From the NCBI GenBank assembly GCA_963841065.1, contig CAWJBI010000058.1, positions 1 through 64,000 on the forward strand: a DNA stretch of 64,000 bases. The letters are read 5' to 3'. The stretch's first letter is position 1. Each line of letters opens with the position of its first letter. Positions 29,634 through 38,756 of the stretch are shown in pieces. Under the pieces are notes generated by a model. The model was not told the DNA's origin, ran no database searches, and saw only the letters and a program-made list of their open reading frames with translations. A program made the position numbers and the translations under genes. This DNA is from M0108 sp963841065 (GTDB taxonomy: Bacteria; Pseudomonadota; Gammaproteobacteria; Chromatiales; Chromatiaceae).

Positions 29634-31691
29634 TGGGTCAGCCCTCCGATCCGCGTGAGGATGCGGTCGGTGACGGTTTTCAGGTCGCCATCAATGGTGC
29701 TCAGGGGGCGCGGCGGTTGGAAGACATAGAAGTGCCGGTTGAAGGGGATCTCATAGCCGACGCGCCCCACCTGGCCGTCCTTGGGGTCGCGGTAGGTGGG
29801 ATCAATCCAGGCATCGGGGGCATGCGGCGTCACCTCGCGGGCAAAGTAGGTCGCGATCTGTTCCGTGAGCGGCACATTCTCGGTGTCGGTCAGGTCGGTG
29901 TCGGGCTCGGGGTGACCTTTGCTGTCGCGGCAGATCTCGGCGGTGTCATCACGCTCGCCGATGCCACCCAGAATGGCCTTGAGCAGGGGGGCCTTGAGCT
30001 TGAGCCCCGCCTGCTGGAGCGCGGCCTCCAGCGCGGCGGTGAAGCGGTCGCGGTGGGTGTAGGTCTGGCCCGCGAGGGTTTGCAGCGCGGCGCGGATCTC
30101 GGCTTGCAGGGCGCGGCCCGCTTGCTCATCCCGCTGCCGCTCGGCGGGGGCTTTCTTCTTGCTCACCGCCAGATTCTTGAAGGCCGCCTGGGTGTCGAGG
30201 CGGGCGAGCGACTCGGCGGTGACCGCGAAGCGCAGCCTGAGGGGCCGCAGCACCTTGATCTCGCGATAGCCGAAATCGGTGGTGTCGAAAATCTTCACCT
30301 GCGGGCCTTCCTGGCGGGCCTGGACCAGGGCGAGGATCGCCTGCTTATGGGTCTCGGTGATCTCGCGGCGTTTGCTGCCGAGGCTTTTGGACATACCCGA
30401 CCAGAACTGCTCGCCCGAGGCGTCCACCAGCATGACCTTGCCCCGGTGGGCGGCGGGCTTGCGGTTACTTAGCAGCCAGATGTAGGTACCGATGCCGGTG
30501 TTGTAGAAAATCTGCTGCGGCAGGGCGACGATGGCTTCGAGCAGGTCGTTCTCGAAGATCCAGCGGCGGATCTCCGACTCCCCCGAGCCCGCGCCACCGG
30601 TGAAGAGCGGCGAGCCGTTGAGGATGATGCCGATGTAGCTCTGGGCTTCCCGCGGGTCGTTCATCCGCGCAATGAGGTGCTGCAGGAACAGCAACTGGCC
30701 GTCGGACTTGCGCGGCAACCCGGCCCCGAAGCGGCCAGCAAAGCCCCGCGCGGCCTCGGCGAGCACGGCGTCGAAGTCCTTGCTCCACTCGTAACCATAG
30801 GGCGGATTGACGAACTGGAGGTCGAAGCGTAAGTGCGCCAACTGGTCGTGGGACAGGGTGCTGCCGAGCTTGATGTTTTCCGCGTCCCGGCCCTCGGGCT
30901 CCATGATGAGCATATCGGCGCGGGCGATGGCCCAGGTGAAGGGGTTGAGTTCTTGCCCGTAGAGGAAGACCTTGGCCTGGGGGTTGATCTGGAGAATGTG
31001 GGCCTTGGTGATGGAGAGGATGCCGCCCGTGCCGCAGCCGCAGTCGTTGACCGTGCGGGCCACCGCCTCGTTACCGGCCAAGGCGGTGTCGAGCATCAGC
31101 ACCAGATCGACCATGAGGCGGATGGCATCGCGGGGCGTAAAGTGCTCGCCGGGGTTTTCGTTGAGGGCCTCGTTGAACTTGCGCAGCAGGTGCTCGAAGA
31201 CGTAGCCCATCTCGTGGTTGGACATGGCGCCGGGGCGCAGGTCCACCTTGCTCTTCTCGTTGAAGCGCTCCATCAGCAGGTAGAGGAGGTTAACCTCTTC
31301 GAGTCTGCGGATGGAGTGATCGAAGTCGAAGGCGGCGAAGATCTCGCGGACATTGGGCGAGAAGCCCATCACATACTGGCGCAGGTTCAGGGCCAGATTG
31401 GCGTCGTCGTGCAGCAGGCTCTCGTAGGTGAACCTGGAGGTGTTGTAGAAGGCGTAACCCGCCGCGCGGCACAACTGCCCGTGGCGGTTCTCCAGGCCCC
31501 GCTCCTTCAGGCGTGTGCTCGGTCTCCAGCACCTTGACCTTGGTTTTCTCCAGGGCGTAATCGAGCCGGCGCAGCACCGTGAAGGGCAGGATGATCTTCT
31601 GGAACTCGCTCTTTTTGAAAGCGCCGTTGAGCAGATCGGCAATCGCCCACAGGAAGCTGACGACATTGTTGAATTTGGCGGGTTCATTCAT
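29630..31691 (-). CDS. hsdM: Type I restriction-modification system methyltransferase subunit (one frame break)
   Basis: About 687 residues. The ATG at 31691 begins a typical HsdM N-terminus (MNEPAKFNNVVSFLWAIADL, then FTVLRRLDYALEKTKVKVLE); a break near 31510 moves the rest to another frame. The AdoMet motif I is unusual in having Cys residues (VNDCGCGTGGILS; family members usually have DPAxGTGG). Catalytic motif IV is FVNPPYGYEW, as in N6-adenine methylases. Further conserved parts are GEHFTPRDAIRLMVDL and FLYGQELNPFTWAI. The C-terminal 200 residues are charged and helical. It methylates adenines in the site recognised by HsdS. It heads the M-S-R operon on the reverse strand. Confidence 0.87.
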
Positions 31692-31865
31692 GGGATTTGC
31701 TGGCTGATGGCTGGGTGGCGGCGCTGGGAGACGCGATGAGAAGCCGTGGCGGCCGGTTGCGGTGGGCGCGCGGCTGTTGCCCGACAAGGATGTCCGGAGT
31801 TTGACAGGCACCAGAACCACGCCACCACCGTCAAATAGTGGGTCAGCGTATCACTTTCGGGGGCA

Positions 31866-32372
31866 CTAATACCGAATCCGCACCCGCCAAGTCAGGGTCG
31901 CTTTACCTTCGGCGGGAATGGCCATTTGCCAGGCAGCCAGATGAGCGGCCTGCTTGGTATGCGGCTGGCTCTCCGCGAGCACCTCCCAGTCCCCGGGAAT
32001 CTCCTCTACCACCGTCACCAGGACCGCGTCGGGCTTGGCGTTCTTCAGTTCCATGGCGAAGGCGGCCTCCTGGAGGTAGTTGTAGGGGCCCGCGCCGCCG
32101 AGCTTGACGAAGTCCGTTTGTTTGCGCCGCACCGTGATATCGAAGCTCTCGCCCAGGGTGAGGGTCACCGTCTCGCCCTTGGGGGTGTGATCAATCTCAT
32201 CCTCGCCGATGAATTGGGCATGGCCGCGGCTGTCCTTGGTATAAACCCGGACGATGCCCTTGGGCAAGGGTAAACCGAGGTCGCCGTTTAGGTTTATGAA
32301 GTTCAGGGTGGAGGTCACCGGCAGCTTGGTCCAGCCCTCCTTGGACGAACTTTGGTAACTGTAAGGACTGGC
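31866..32372 (-). pseudogene. DUF4139-domain protein, C-terminal fragment
   Basis: About 165 residues match the C-terminal part of DUF4139 proteins (LGLPLPKGIVRVYTKDSRGH, FIGEDEIDHTPKGE, VTLTLGESFDITVRRKQTDF, EEIPGDWEV). The frame runs upstream to about 32372 (YSYQSSSKEGWTKLP) and then meets a stop, so the N-terminal two thirds of the usual protein are absent. Immediately upstream is a piece of a Crp-like regulator. The function of DUF4139 proteins is not established. A decayed fragment created by deletion or an assembly join near 32375. Confidence 0.65.
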
Positions 32373-32500
32373 GCGGCTTCGTCATTCTTCAGGGCAAAGT
32401 CGAGGAAGGGGAAAATACGCGCGTACACCTCCTGCGGCAGGGCCGCCAGGAGGTGATTTTGCTGGGGCGCGTGCGGGGGCGTTTCTGACAACTTGGCCAC
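32373..32500 (-). pseudogene. Crp/Fnr-type regulator, N-terminal fragment
   Basis: The frame from ATG 32500 reads PQQNHLLAALPQEVYARIFP, the highly typical start of a Crp/Fnr cyclic-nucleotide-binding domain, but loses similarity after about 32 residues and merges into the DUF4139 fragment. No helix-turn-helix is present. A palindrome lies just upstream at 32508-32548, as expected for the promoter of the former regulator. Confidence 0.5.
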
Positions 32501-32507
32501 CGGGTGA

Positions 32508-32548
32508 CTACGGGTGAGTTGACTAGAAATATAGTCTAAGGCCCGTAG
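32508..32548. promoter_or_regulatory. Nested palindrome, possible operator
   Basis: CTACGGG (32508-32514) pairs with CCCGTAG (32542-32548), and inside it GACTA (32521-32525) pairs with TAGTC (32532-32536) around GAAATA. It is AT-rich at the centre, unlike its surroundings, and lies 8 bases upstream of the Crp-like fragment start. No poly-U follows, so an operator or folded leader is more likely than a terminator. Confidence 0.45.
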
Positions 32549-32677
32549 ACCATCGCCAGGCCCTTGTCACCCCCTCCTGGGGCTGCTCCGGATCGGCCGG
32601 TTAGGACCCTGAACAGTCAGCCACTCGCCGCGCCCGAGCGGCTGCAAAGACACCCTCAGCAGGCCATCGGCCCGCGA

Positions 32678-33757
32678 TCAGCCGTGCGGCTTTTCCTTCA
32701 GGTGCGGATCGATGGGCGGGATCACGCTCAGGTTGGGGCTCCCCGGCAGACGCGGCATCGCAATCACGGGAAACTCACCGGTCAGGGCGTTGAGGAAGGC
32801 CACCAAATCCGCCGCCTGGGCGTCGGTCAGGTCCTTGTTCAACTGCGTCTTGGCCATGACCCGCACCGCCTGGTCCAGGGTCGGCACCTGGCCGTTACTG
32901 ATATAGGGTGCGGTCAGCGCGATGTTGCGCAGGGTGGGGACCCGCCACAGATTCCGGTCTGCATCTTTCTTGGTCACCTCGAAACGCCCCAGGTCCTCCG
33001 TGAGCTGATACTGGGTGTCGTAGGCGCTGCCCGGATAGGTAGGGAACTTCATGTAAAAGCCCGTGCCGATGGGGAGCGTCGGGCCGCTGAAGTTGGCGCC
33101 GGAGTGGCACGAGGTACAACCCACTGAGTCGAAGGTCGCCATGCCGCGGACCTGCTGCTCGGTCATTGCGGTCTTGTCGCCTTTGACATAGCGGTCATAG
33201 GGTGAGTTGGGGGTGATCAGGGTCCGCTCGAACGCGGCAACCGCTTTGGCCGCGTTGTCGCCGGTGATCGGATTGGCCTCGCCAGGGAAGGCCGCCTCGA
33301 ACATCGGCTTGTAGCCCGGAATCTTGTTGATCCGCGCCAGCACGTCCTGCAGGCTCCCCATGCCCATCTCGATGGGGTTTACCAGCGGACCCTTGGCCTG
33401 GTCCTCTAGGGTGGCGGCGCGTCCATCCCAGAACTGGACCGAGTAGAAGGCGGCATTCCACACCGTCGGGGCACTGCGCCCGCCGCGGGCGTCATGCATG
33501 CCGATGGAGTTGGGGCGGTTATCGTCGCCCGCAGCCATGACGTTGTGACAGGAGTTACAGGACAGGGTCCCGTGCTCCGAGAAGCGCGGGTCGAAAAAGA
33601 GGGTCTTGCCCAGTTGGACCTTGGCCTCGCTCGTCGGGTTGTCTGCCGGGGACGGGGCCTGGTCGGGCAGGGTCTGCCAGTCCGCCGCCAGTGTCGGCAA
33701 GGCAACGCCTAGGGTCAGGACACTACTGAGCAGTAGGGTCGCTTTCGATCTCATCAT
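32678..33757 (-). CDS. Di-haem cytochrome c peroxidase (CcpA/MauG family)
   Basis: A 359-residue exported protein with a signal peptide (LLLSSVLTLGVALPTLAADW) and two haem c sites, CNSCH near residue 67 and CTSCH near 214. Between and after them are typical peroxidase segments (LGKTLFFDPRFSEHGTLSC, RSAPTVWNAAFYSVQFWDGR, NPIEMGMG, RVPTLRNIALTAPYISNG). The Met in NPIEMGM is the usual distal axial ligand region. It reduces hydrogen peroxide to water in the periplasm with electrons from small cytochromes. The start at 33757 has an AGGAG site 7 bases upstream. Two damaged cytochrome genes lie upstream on the same strand and may have been its redox partners. Confidence 0.92.
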   Translation of the reverse strand: MMRSKATLLLSSVLTLGVALPTLAADWQTLPDQAPSPADNPTSEAKVQLGKTLFFDPRFSEHGTLSCNSCHNVMAAGDDNRPNSIGMHDARGGRSAPTVWNAAFYSVQFWDGRAATLEDQAKGPLVNPIEMGMGSLQDVLARINKIPGYKPMFEAAFPGEANPITGDNAAKAVAAFERTLITPNSPYDRYVKGDKTAMTEQQVRGMATFDSVGCTSCHSGANFSGPTLPIGTGFYMKFPTYPGSAYDTQYQLTEDLGRFEVTKKDADRNLWRVPTLRNIALTAPYISNGQVPTLDQAVRVMAKTQLNKDLTDAQAADLVAFLNALTGEFPVIAMPRLPGSPNLSVIPPIDPHLKEKPHG

Positions 33758-33914
33758 AACGAAACTCCTGATGACATAATCCGGTTGGAAAGGATGGAAG
33801 ACTCCGGGGCGAACCGGGGCGCCCGGGAGCCCGTCGCTGATGCGGTGGCGAGGTTGGTCGTCACCGCGTCAGTGCGAATGGTCATTAACGCAGGCGGTCT
33901 GAGGCGGAGCCGCG

Positions 33915-34279
33915 CTAATCGTGGTGCTCCTTGGACTCCTTGTCATGTTCACCCTTTCCGCCCGATTCCGCCTGGGACCCGCCGGCCCTCGAGTGCCGGT
34001 CGTTCCCGCCCCGTCCTTCATGTTTACCCTCATCGGCCTCGCCATGGCGATGGCACTCAATGCAATTCTCGTAGTCGGTGATGCCCTCCTCCACATGCTT
34101 TTCGCGGATCTTGGAGCGGGAGTGCTCATGGCAGCCGTAGCAGGTGTAGGTGCGGTAGTCCTTGCCGACGTGGCAGGTGTCGCAGGATGCCTCGTGATCG
34201 CCCGTGAGGCTGAACAGGGACTCATGGTCAAAGGTCGCGGGCGTCCAGGCGCGCGGGGGTTTGACATGCGATGTGCCCC
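33915..34279 (-). pseudogene. Multihaem class III-type cytochrome c, C-terminal fragment
   Basis: The frame ending at 33915 contains three haem sites in about 60 residues: CDTCH, CYGCH and CIECH, in the context FDHESLFSLTGDHEASC, DYRTYTCYGC and GITDYENCIECH, followed by a Lys/Glu/His-rich tail. That is the end of a class III-like multihaem cytochrome. Upstream, the frame runs directly into the cytochrome b gene without a start codon or signal peptide, so the N-terminal half is missing. Usually such a cytochrome and a b561-type cytochrome b are encoded together as an electron-transfer pair, as here. Confidence 0.65.
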
Positions 34280-34546
34280 TTACTTGCGCTTGTAACCGTC
34301 GATCATACCGCGCACCCGATTCTCCTGGTGCTGGAAGCGCGCCACGGCTATCCCGAGCAGATGCAAGGGGACCAGGTACAGGGTGGCGTAGGCGATCAGC
34401 ACGGCGACGGCCAGGCTCCAGTGGAAAAAGCGCAAGAAGGGGTCCCCGACCCGCACCCGCACCCGCGCGGGGCTATCCACGGCGCTTGCTACCGGGTGGG
34501 TCGTGAGGTCACCGTGCTGGGCGACGGCCGTGCTTGGGTTGGTCAT
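34280..34546 (-). pseudogene. Cytochrome b561-type membrane protein with internal deletion
   Basis: An 88-residue open frame whose first half (VRVGDPFLRFFHWSLAVAVL) is the first haem-ligating helix of a cytochrome b561-type protein and whose second half (VPLHLLGIAVARFQHQENRV, then RGMIDGYKRK) is the last helix and C-terminus. The family is normally about 180 to 220 residues with four helices; helices two and three are absent and the join, near LIAYAT/LYLV, is in frame. It probably cannot hold two haems. One of several such joins in the window (sigma factor, glycosyltransferase, arsS, umuC). Confidence 0.7.
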
Positions 34547-34783
34547 GGTGCGATCTTCTCAAAGCTCTTGGATGATTGAATTGCCTATCCGTTATCCGTC
34601 GGCGTCGTTGCCGCGGCACGGGTGCCGGTTGCACCCGTGGCCTTCCTGTCGATCCCGTTCAGGCTGGGCGGGCACCCGGGCGAGCAGCGCCGCCATGGAG
34701 TGCGTGTCGATCAGCACATGACCTGAACCCACGAGCGGCGCTGCGTCCCCGGCGCAGGGCAATCTCCTGAATATCGATCGGCG

Positions 34784-35080
34784 TTACTTCTTGACGGTCA
34801 GCTCATTATGAATGGTGTGTGCACCCGCGGCGGCCCGCGCCAGCTTGATCGCAGCGTCGACCTGCGCCTGATTGTCGAGCACACCAACCAGCCGCACGTC
34901 CCCTTTGAGCGTCACGACGCCGATGTCGAAGCCCTTGAGGCCCGCATCTTGAAGCAAGGCGTACTTGACGTTGGTCGTCACGTCGCTATCGGCAATGTTG
35001 CCAGCCGCTGCCGAGGCAGCCGGGGTCGTGGCGGTCGCCTCTGGCGGAGCCTTACCACAGCCACCGAGCAGGATCGTCAT
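34784..35080 (-). CDS. BON-domain lipoprotein-like protein
   Basis: A 98-residue frame. Residues 28-98 form one BON domain (DSDVTTNVKYALLQDAGLKG, VTLKGDVRLVGVLDNQAQVD, THTIHNEL-like end), a fold of periplasmic stress proteins such as OsmY thought to bind phospholipid surfaces. A lipobox-like LLGGCG sits at residues 4-9. The hydrophobic stretch continues upstream of the ATG (VEVIAATATMTILLGG), so the true signal peptide probably starts upstream, perhaps with an alternative codon or a frame break. Not obviously part of an operon. Confidence 0.65.
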   Translation of the reverse strand: MTILLGGCGKAPPEATATTPAASAAAGNIADSDVTTNVKYALLQDAGLKGFDIGVVTLKGDVRLVGVLDNQAQVDAAIKLARAAAGAHTIHNELTVKK

Positions 35081-35186
35081 CGTGGCAGTCGCCGCAATGA
35101 CCTCGACTGCAACATGCTCCCATGCGACGTACGCGTCTGTGCGGCGCCGAACGGTGGCGCAACGGGCGGTGCGGTCATGCTAGCCT

Positions 35187-35818
35187 AGCGCCAGTTCAAC
35201 GTCGTGCTGGCCCGCACCTTCATGGAGTTACATGGCCCCTCCTGCCTGCCCCTGGCAAAGGCCCCACCGCCCCGGCAACAGATCATTGCCTCGCGCAGCT
35301 TCGGTATCCCGGTGACCGCATTCGCCATGCTTAGCGAAGCGGTGGCAAGCCACACCGCCCGTGCGGCCGCCAAGCTCCGTTTAGCGGGTTTAGAGGCCGG
35401 CCTGCTCCAGGTCTTCATCGGTACCAACCCCTTCACCCCCGAGGCGCCGCAATATCACCCCGGGGCCACGGTACCCCTCGCCATCCCCACCGCCGATACC
35501 CCGCGGCTGCTCCGCGCCGCCAGGGCCGGCCTGCGGCAGATCTACACCCCGGGGTACGAATACAAACGGGCCGGCGTCGTGCTGCTCGACCTGGCACCGG
35601 TGGGGGCGGTGACGGGGGATCTCTTCGCCAGGACCACCCCGGCGGCGACGGAGGGTCGCGAGCGGCTGATGGCGGTGATGGACGGGGTGAACACGCGCTG
35701 GGGGCGCGGCACCTTGCGCTACCTGGCGGAGGGGTTCGTGCAGCCCTGGCAGATGCGCCGGGCACGGATGACGCCCCGCTATACGACGTGTTGGGAGGAG
35801 TTACCGGGGGTGGGATGA
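35187..35818 (+). pseudogene. umuC: UmuC C-terminal fragment (first copy)
   Basis: About 210 residues match the C-terminal half of UmuC, the polymerase subunit of DNA polymerase V: RTFMELHGPSCLPLAKAPPP, IIASRSFGIPVT, VFIGTNPFTPEAPQYHPGAT, YEYKRAGVVLLDLAPVGAVT, RWGRGTLRYLAEG and the terminal MRRARMTPRYTTCW. The catalytic palm and fingers are missing, and the frame begins directly after an in-frame TAG at 35184. It therefore cannot be a polymerase. It carries the very region that the second umuC copy at 44266 lacks. Its 3' end overlaps a convergent Crp-like gene. Confidence 0.78.
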
Positions 35819-36601
35819 GGGGGCACGGCAGGGGCTGCCGACCCGGCGCGCACCGGTGCGGCACGCTGGCGGGGAGCGCCAGGCGCGGCGGGCTCGGCGA
35901 ATTGCTCGGTATAGTCCGCGATCAGGGCGACGTAGCAACCACAGGCCGCCGCTTCCAGACCGGGCCGATCGAGAATGCGGATGTCACCCCGGACATAGCG
36001 GATGAGGCCGCGTTGTTGGAGCGCCCCCGCGGCGAGGGTGATGCCGCTCCGGCGCACCCCCAGCAGGGTGGCCAAGGACTTCATGGGTTAAATGAAAGTG
36101 GTCGGCGTGGGCGCGATCCTGCGTCATCAGCAGCCAGCGCGCCAGGCGCGGCTCGATCTCATGAAAATGGGTGCAAGCGGCGGCTTGGGCGGATTGGGTC
36201 AAGCGGACATAGAGATAGCGGTAGATGATGCGCCGCAGGCCCGGGTTGGCGAGCAATTCCTGCTGGAAGCGGTCGCGGGTGATGCGCCAGGCCGTACCCG
36301 AACCCTGGACCACGGCCCGCATGGGGGCGGTCCCGACCCCGAGCGCCAGGGTGGCGCCGAGCATACCCTCATTACCGATCAGCCCCATTTCTAAGGGCCG
36401 ATAATGGCCCATGATGGTGACCAGGGCGATGACCCCCCGCAGCGGGAAATAGGCATGCGCGTAGGGCTCATCGGCCTCGCACAGAATATCCCCCGTCACC
36501 AGTTCCACCACCTCGCACTGGGCCAAGGTCCTGGCTCGCTCTTCAGGCGTCAAGCCCCCCAGCAAGCGGTTTAGGGGTAGGGTTAACGCTGGGGCTGACA
36601 T
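35779..36601 (-). CDS. Crp/Fnr-family transcription regulator (one frame break)
   Basis: About 274 residues with a frame break near 36085. The N-terminal cyclic-nucleotide-binding-like domain (LLGGLTPEERARTLAQCEVV, EPYAHAYFPLRGVIALVTIM, IGNEGMLGATLALGVGTAPM) and the helix linker (ACTHFHEIEPRLARWLLMTQ) are in one frame. The helix-turn-helix (SLATLLGVRRSGITLAAGAL, then RGLIRYVRGDIRILDRPGLE) is in the next. The preferred ATG is at 36601. The single Cys suggests it is not an iron-sulfur FNR; the type with the GNEG motif is common near genes of unknown function. The last codons overlap the convergent umuC fragment. If the break is real, the DNA-binding domain is lost. Confidence 0.72.
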
Positions 36602-36931
36602 TGACTCGTCCTTTAATTCCCAAGATCCAGGAAGGACAGGGGTCCTGGCGGCCTTGGCGCGACGGCCCGTAAGCAATCCGCCTCTTGCGGCGTGATGATT
36701 TGAATTTAGCCCAGTTCCACTGGTGCCATCAGTGCGCTGAATAACATAGAAATCATGGCAATGTGGGTCAAGATGGTCCTTGCCGCTGACGCCGCCCCCT
36801 CACGCACTCTCCCGCTCATACGGCTGGTTCCTGCCCCAGCCACTCCACCAGGGCCTCATGGGGGGGGTGGTTTGAGACCCAAGAAAAAGGCGGACGGAGC
36901 CGCCTGAGGGTCAATCCGACCGGGGGCCGGC
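36602..36931. other. Intergenic region, no gene found
   Basis: No coding frame with family-like content is seen on either strand. The stretch is moderately AT-richer near 36700-36780 (AATAACATAGAAATCATGG), which could hold the promoter of the leftward Crp-like gene. Confidence 0.4.
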
Positions 36932-37024
36932 CTAGAAGGCATAAGGGACCAGGGGTAACAGGGTCACGACCAGGATGGCGAACAGGGCGAGGCGGTCGAG
37001 GGAACTCAGGCTCAGGTCAGGCAT
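36932..37024 (-). CDS. Small single-span membrane peptide, 30 residues
   Basis: ATG at 37024 to TAG at 36932 encodes 30 residues: a short polar start (MPDLSLSSLDR) and one hydrophobic helix (LALFAILVVTLLPLVPYAF). A GTGAGG-like ribosome site lies about 8 bases upstream. Size and layout resemble small subunits of membrane complexes (KdpF- or CydX-like), but the sequence does not clearly match either. No partner operon is adjacent. The evidence is composition and a ribosome site only. Confidence 0.4.
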   Translation of the reverse strand: MPDLSLSSLDRLALFAILVVTLLPLVPYAF

Positions 37025-37253
37025 GGCGATATCCTCACGGTCTGATGGTCGGTTTGGCAATCAGACCCGGGGCCCAGGGGCCCGGGTGGGGGGCCCCGAC
37101 GCGGTGTGCCGGGTGCCTTGGTCACGAAGTAGGAACGCGCTACCCCGAGGCCAAGAGTCTCCGAGTGAAAAAGTAGGAATAAAGGCGCGGGGGTACCCCC
37201 GATGGCCGGACCCGCCCGCGACTTACCGCCCGCACCCGGCTAAACTGCGCGCC

Positions 37254-37919
37254 ATGTGTGGCCGCTTCGCCCTGACCCGTAGCCCCGAGGAACTGACCCG
37301 CGTCTTTGGACTGGCGGAATGTCCGGACGTGACGCCGCGCGCCAATATCGCCCCGGCCACCGCCATCGCCGTGGTGCGGCGGTCGCCCACGGGAGACCCG
37401 GTGCTCCATCTGCTGCGCTGGGGGCTGGTCCCCCACTGGAGCCAGGACCCGACGGGCGGCCCGCGGCCCATCAACGCCCGCAGCGAGACGGTGCTGGTCA
37501 AGCCCGCCTTTCGGGAGGCCTTCCTGAAACGCCGGTGTCTGATCCCCGCCGATGGCTTTTACGAATGGCAAACCCAGGGGGGGACGAAGCAGCCCTTTTT
37601 CTTCAGCGACCCGCAGGGCCAGGTCCTGGCGCTGGCGGGGCTCTGGGAGTCGTGGCGGGCCCCGGATGGCGGCCTGTTACGGACCTGCTGCATCCTGACC
37701 ACCGCCGCCAATGCCCAGGTGGCGCCGGTGCATGAGCGGATGCCGCTGATCCTGGCGCCGGGGTCCTGGGCGACCTGGCTGGGGGGCCCGGTGGCGGCGG
37801 CCCAGGCCCTGCTGGTGCCGGCACCGGCGGCGGCGCTGCGGTGCTGGCCGGTCAGTCACCGCGTGAATCGGGTGGCGGAGGAAGGGGCGGACTTGATGGC
37901 GCCGGTGGCGGCTGGTTGA
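37254..37919 (+). CDS. SRAP (SOS response-associated peptidase) family protein
   Basis: A 221-residue protein of the YedK/HMCES family, which crosslinks through its N-terminal cysteine to abasic sites in single-stranded DNA. The start is fixed at 37254 because the invariant MCGRF must begin the protein: Cys2 becomes the nucleophile after Met removal. Other conserved parts are YEWQ-type IPADGFYEWQ (catalytic Glu), PINARSETV (Asn/Arg), WGLVPHW and PVHERMPLILAP (His). Length is normal. It stands alone on the plus strand. The SOS link suits the presence of umuD/umuC remnants in the region. Confidence 0.92.
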   Translation: MCGRFALTRSPEELTRVFGLAECPDVTPRANIAPATAIAVVRRSPTGDPVLHLLRWGLVPHWSQDPTGGPRPINARSETVLVKPAFREAFLKRRCLIPADGFYEWQTQGGTKQPFFFSDPQGQVLALAGLWESWRAPDGGLLRTCCILTTAANAQVAPVHERMPLILAPGSWATWLGGPVAAAQALLVPAPAAALRCWPVSHRVNRVAEEGADLMAPVAAG

Positions 37920-37962
37920 GGGACGCGTTTCAACCGCCTACCGGATCGCCTGGGTGATCGCA

Positions 37963-38139
37963 TCAGTCGCCCCCTGATCGGGAGCGCAGGGCCCGGCGCA
38001 GGAAGGCCATCTGTTGGCGGTACTGGTGGCAGCCACTGCACATCAGGTTGTGCAGGCGCAGGGCCAGACGCTCACGCCAGGTGAGCGGCCGGTCGAGCTC
38101 CTGCGACATCAGTTGGGTGGCCTCTTTACAATTCATCAT
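37963..38139 (-). CDS. Zinc-finger anti-sigma-like protein (zf-HC2)
   Basis: A 58-residue protein beginning MMNCKEATQLMSQELDRPL, with the zinc-binding pattern Cys4 ... His ... Cys-x2-Cys (LHNLMCSGCHQY). That is the zf-HC2 type normally encoded just downstream of an ECF sigma factor. It starts at 38139 after a GGAGGG site; a longer frame from 38184 lacks support. It lies 19 bases downstream of the truncated sigma factor. Family members usually sequester the sigma factor through the zinc domain. It lacks a membrane segment, so a soluble, redox-sensitive type is possible. Confidence 0.8.
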   Translation of the reverse strand: MMNCKEATQLMSQELDRPLTWRERLALRLHNLMCSGCHQYRQQMAFLRRALRSRSGGD

Positions 38140-38158
38140 GGACGTACCCTCCGTCAGC

Positions 38159-38422
38159 TCAGCGGGTGAACCAGGTTTCCTCAAGCTTCAGGATCGAGTA
38201 CACCCAGGTCTTGACGCTGGCGCGACCGCTGAAGGCGTCGCTACCCTGCAGGGCGGCGAGCAGCGTCTCCTGCACGACATCCTCCGCCAGGGCCTCGTCG
38301 CGCAACTGCAGGGTCGCAAAGCGCACGAGGTCACGGCGCCGCTCCCCGCAGAATTCCTGAAGCTGTTCGGCAATGGCCACGGGCGCACCTCGAGGGCGGT
38401 GATCAAAAAGGGATTGTCGCAT
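38159..38422 (-). pseudogene. ECF-type sigma factor with internal deletion (region 4 missing)
   Basis: An 87-residue frame. The first 75 residues are sigma region 2 (LRDEALAEDVVQETLLAALQ, then ASVKTWVYSILK), the core- and -10-binding helices. The following LEETWFTR matches the extreme C-terminus of such sigma factors (usually RxCLExxWF). Region 4, which reads the -35 element, and the linker, about 90 or more residues, are missing in frame. As written it cannot start transcription normally. The zf-HC2 partner downstream is intact, which fits a pair damaged by deletion or a mis-join in the assembly. Confidence 0.75.
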
Positions 38423-38756
38423 GATTGGTCCGCCCTCGGGCGCCGCGGCGCCAGCAGTCGCCGACGGCTCCGGTCATCCAGGGGCAGCGAGCCCGATACC
38501 GCGGCCTGTCGTGGCGGTTACAGCGACACCTCCGCCCGGTCGCCAGAACTAGCGAGAGGCCTTATAGGGCGCTGCGTTGCGTACCGGTGGGCCGCTGGGT
38601 AAGCGCCGCCGGTGCCCTCACCCGCAACAGTGATCCGCCATCGTTAGTCGCGTGGCGCGGGCGATCCTTACGCGCAGCGCCGAGGGCCAGAAGCAGGCAT
38701 ACCGCGATACACTAAGCGTGTTTCCCGGCCGCTCTGAGTTATGCCCCCATGAGGTT
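38423..38756. other. Intergenic region, no gene found
   Basis: Between the leftward sigma gene and the rightward hypothetical gene; it should contain both promoters. Open frames here have no family-like content and no convincing start. Confidence 0.4.
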
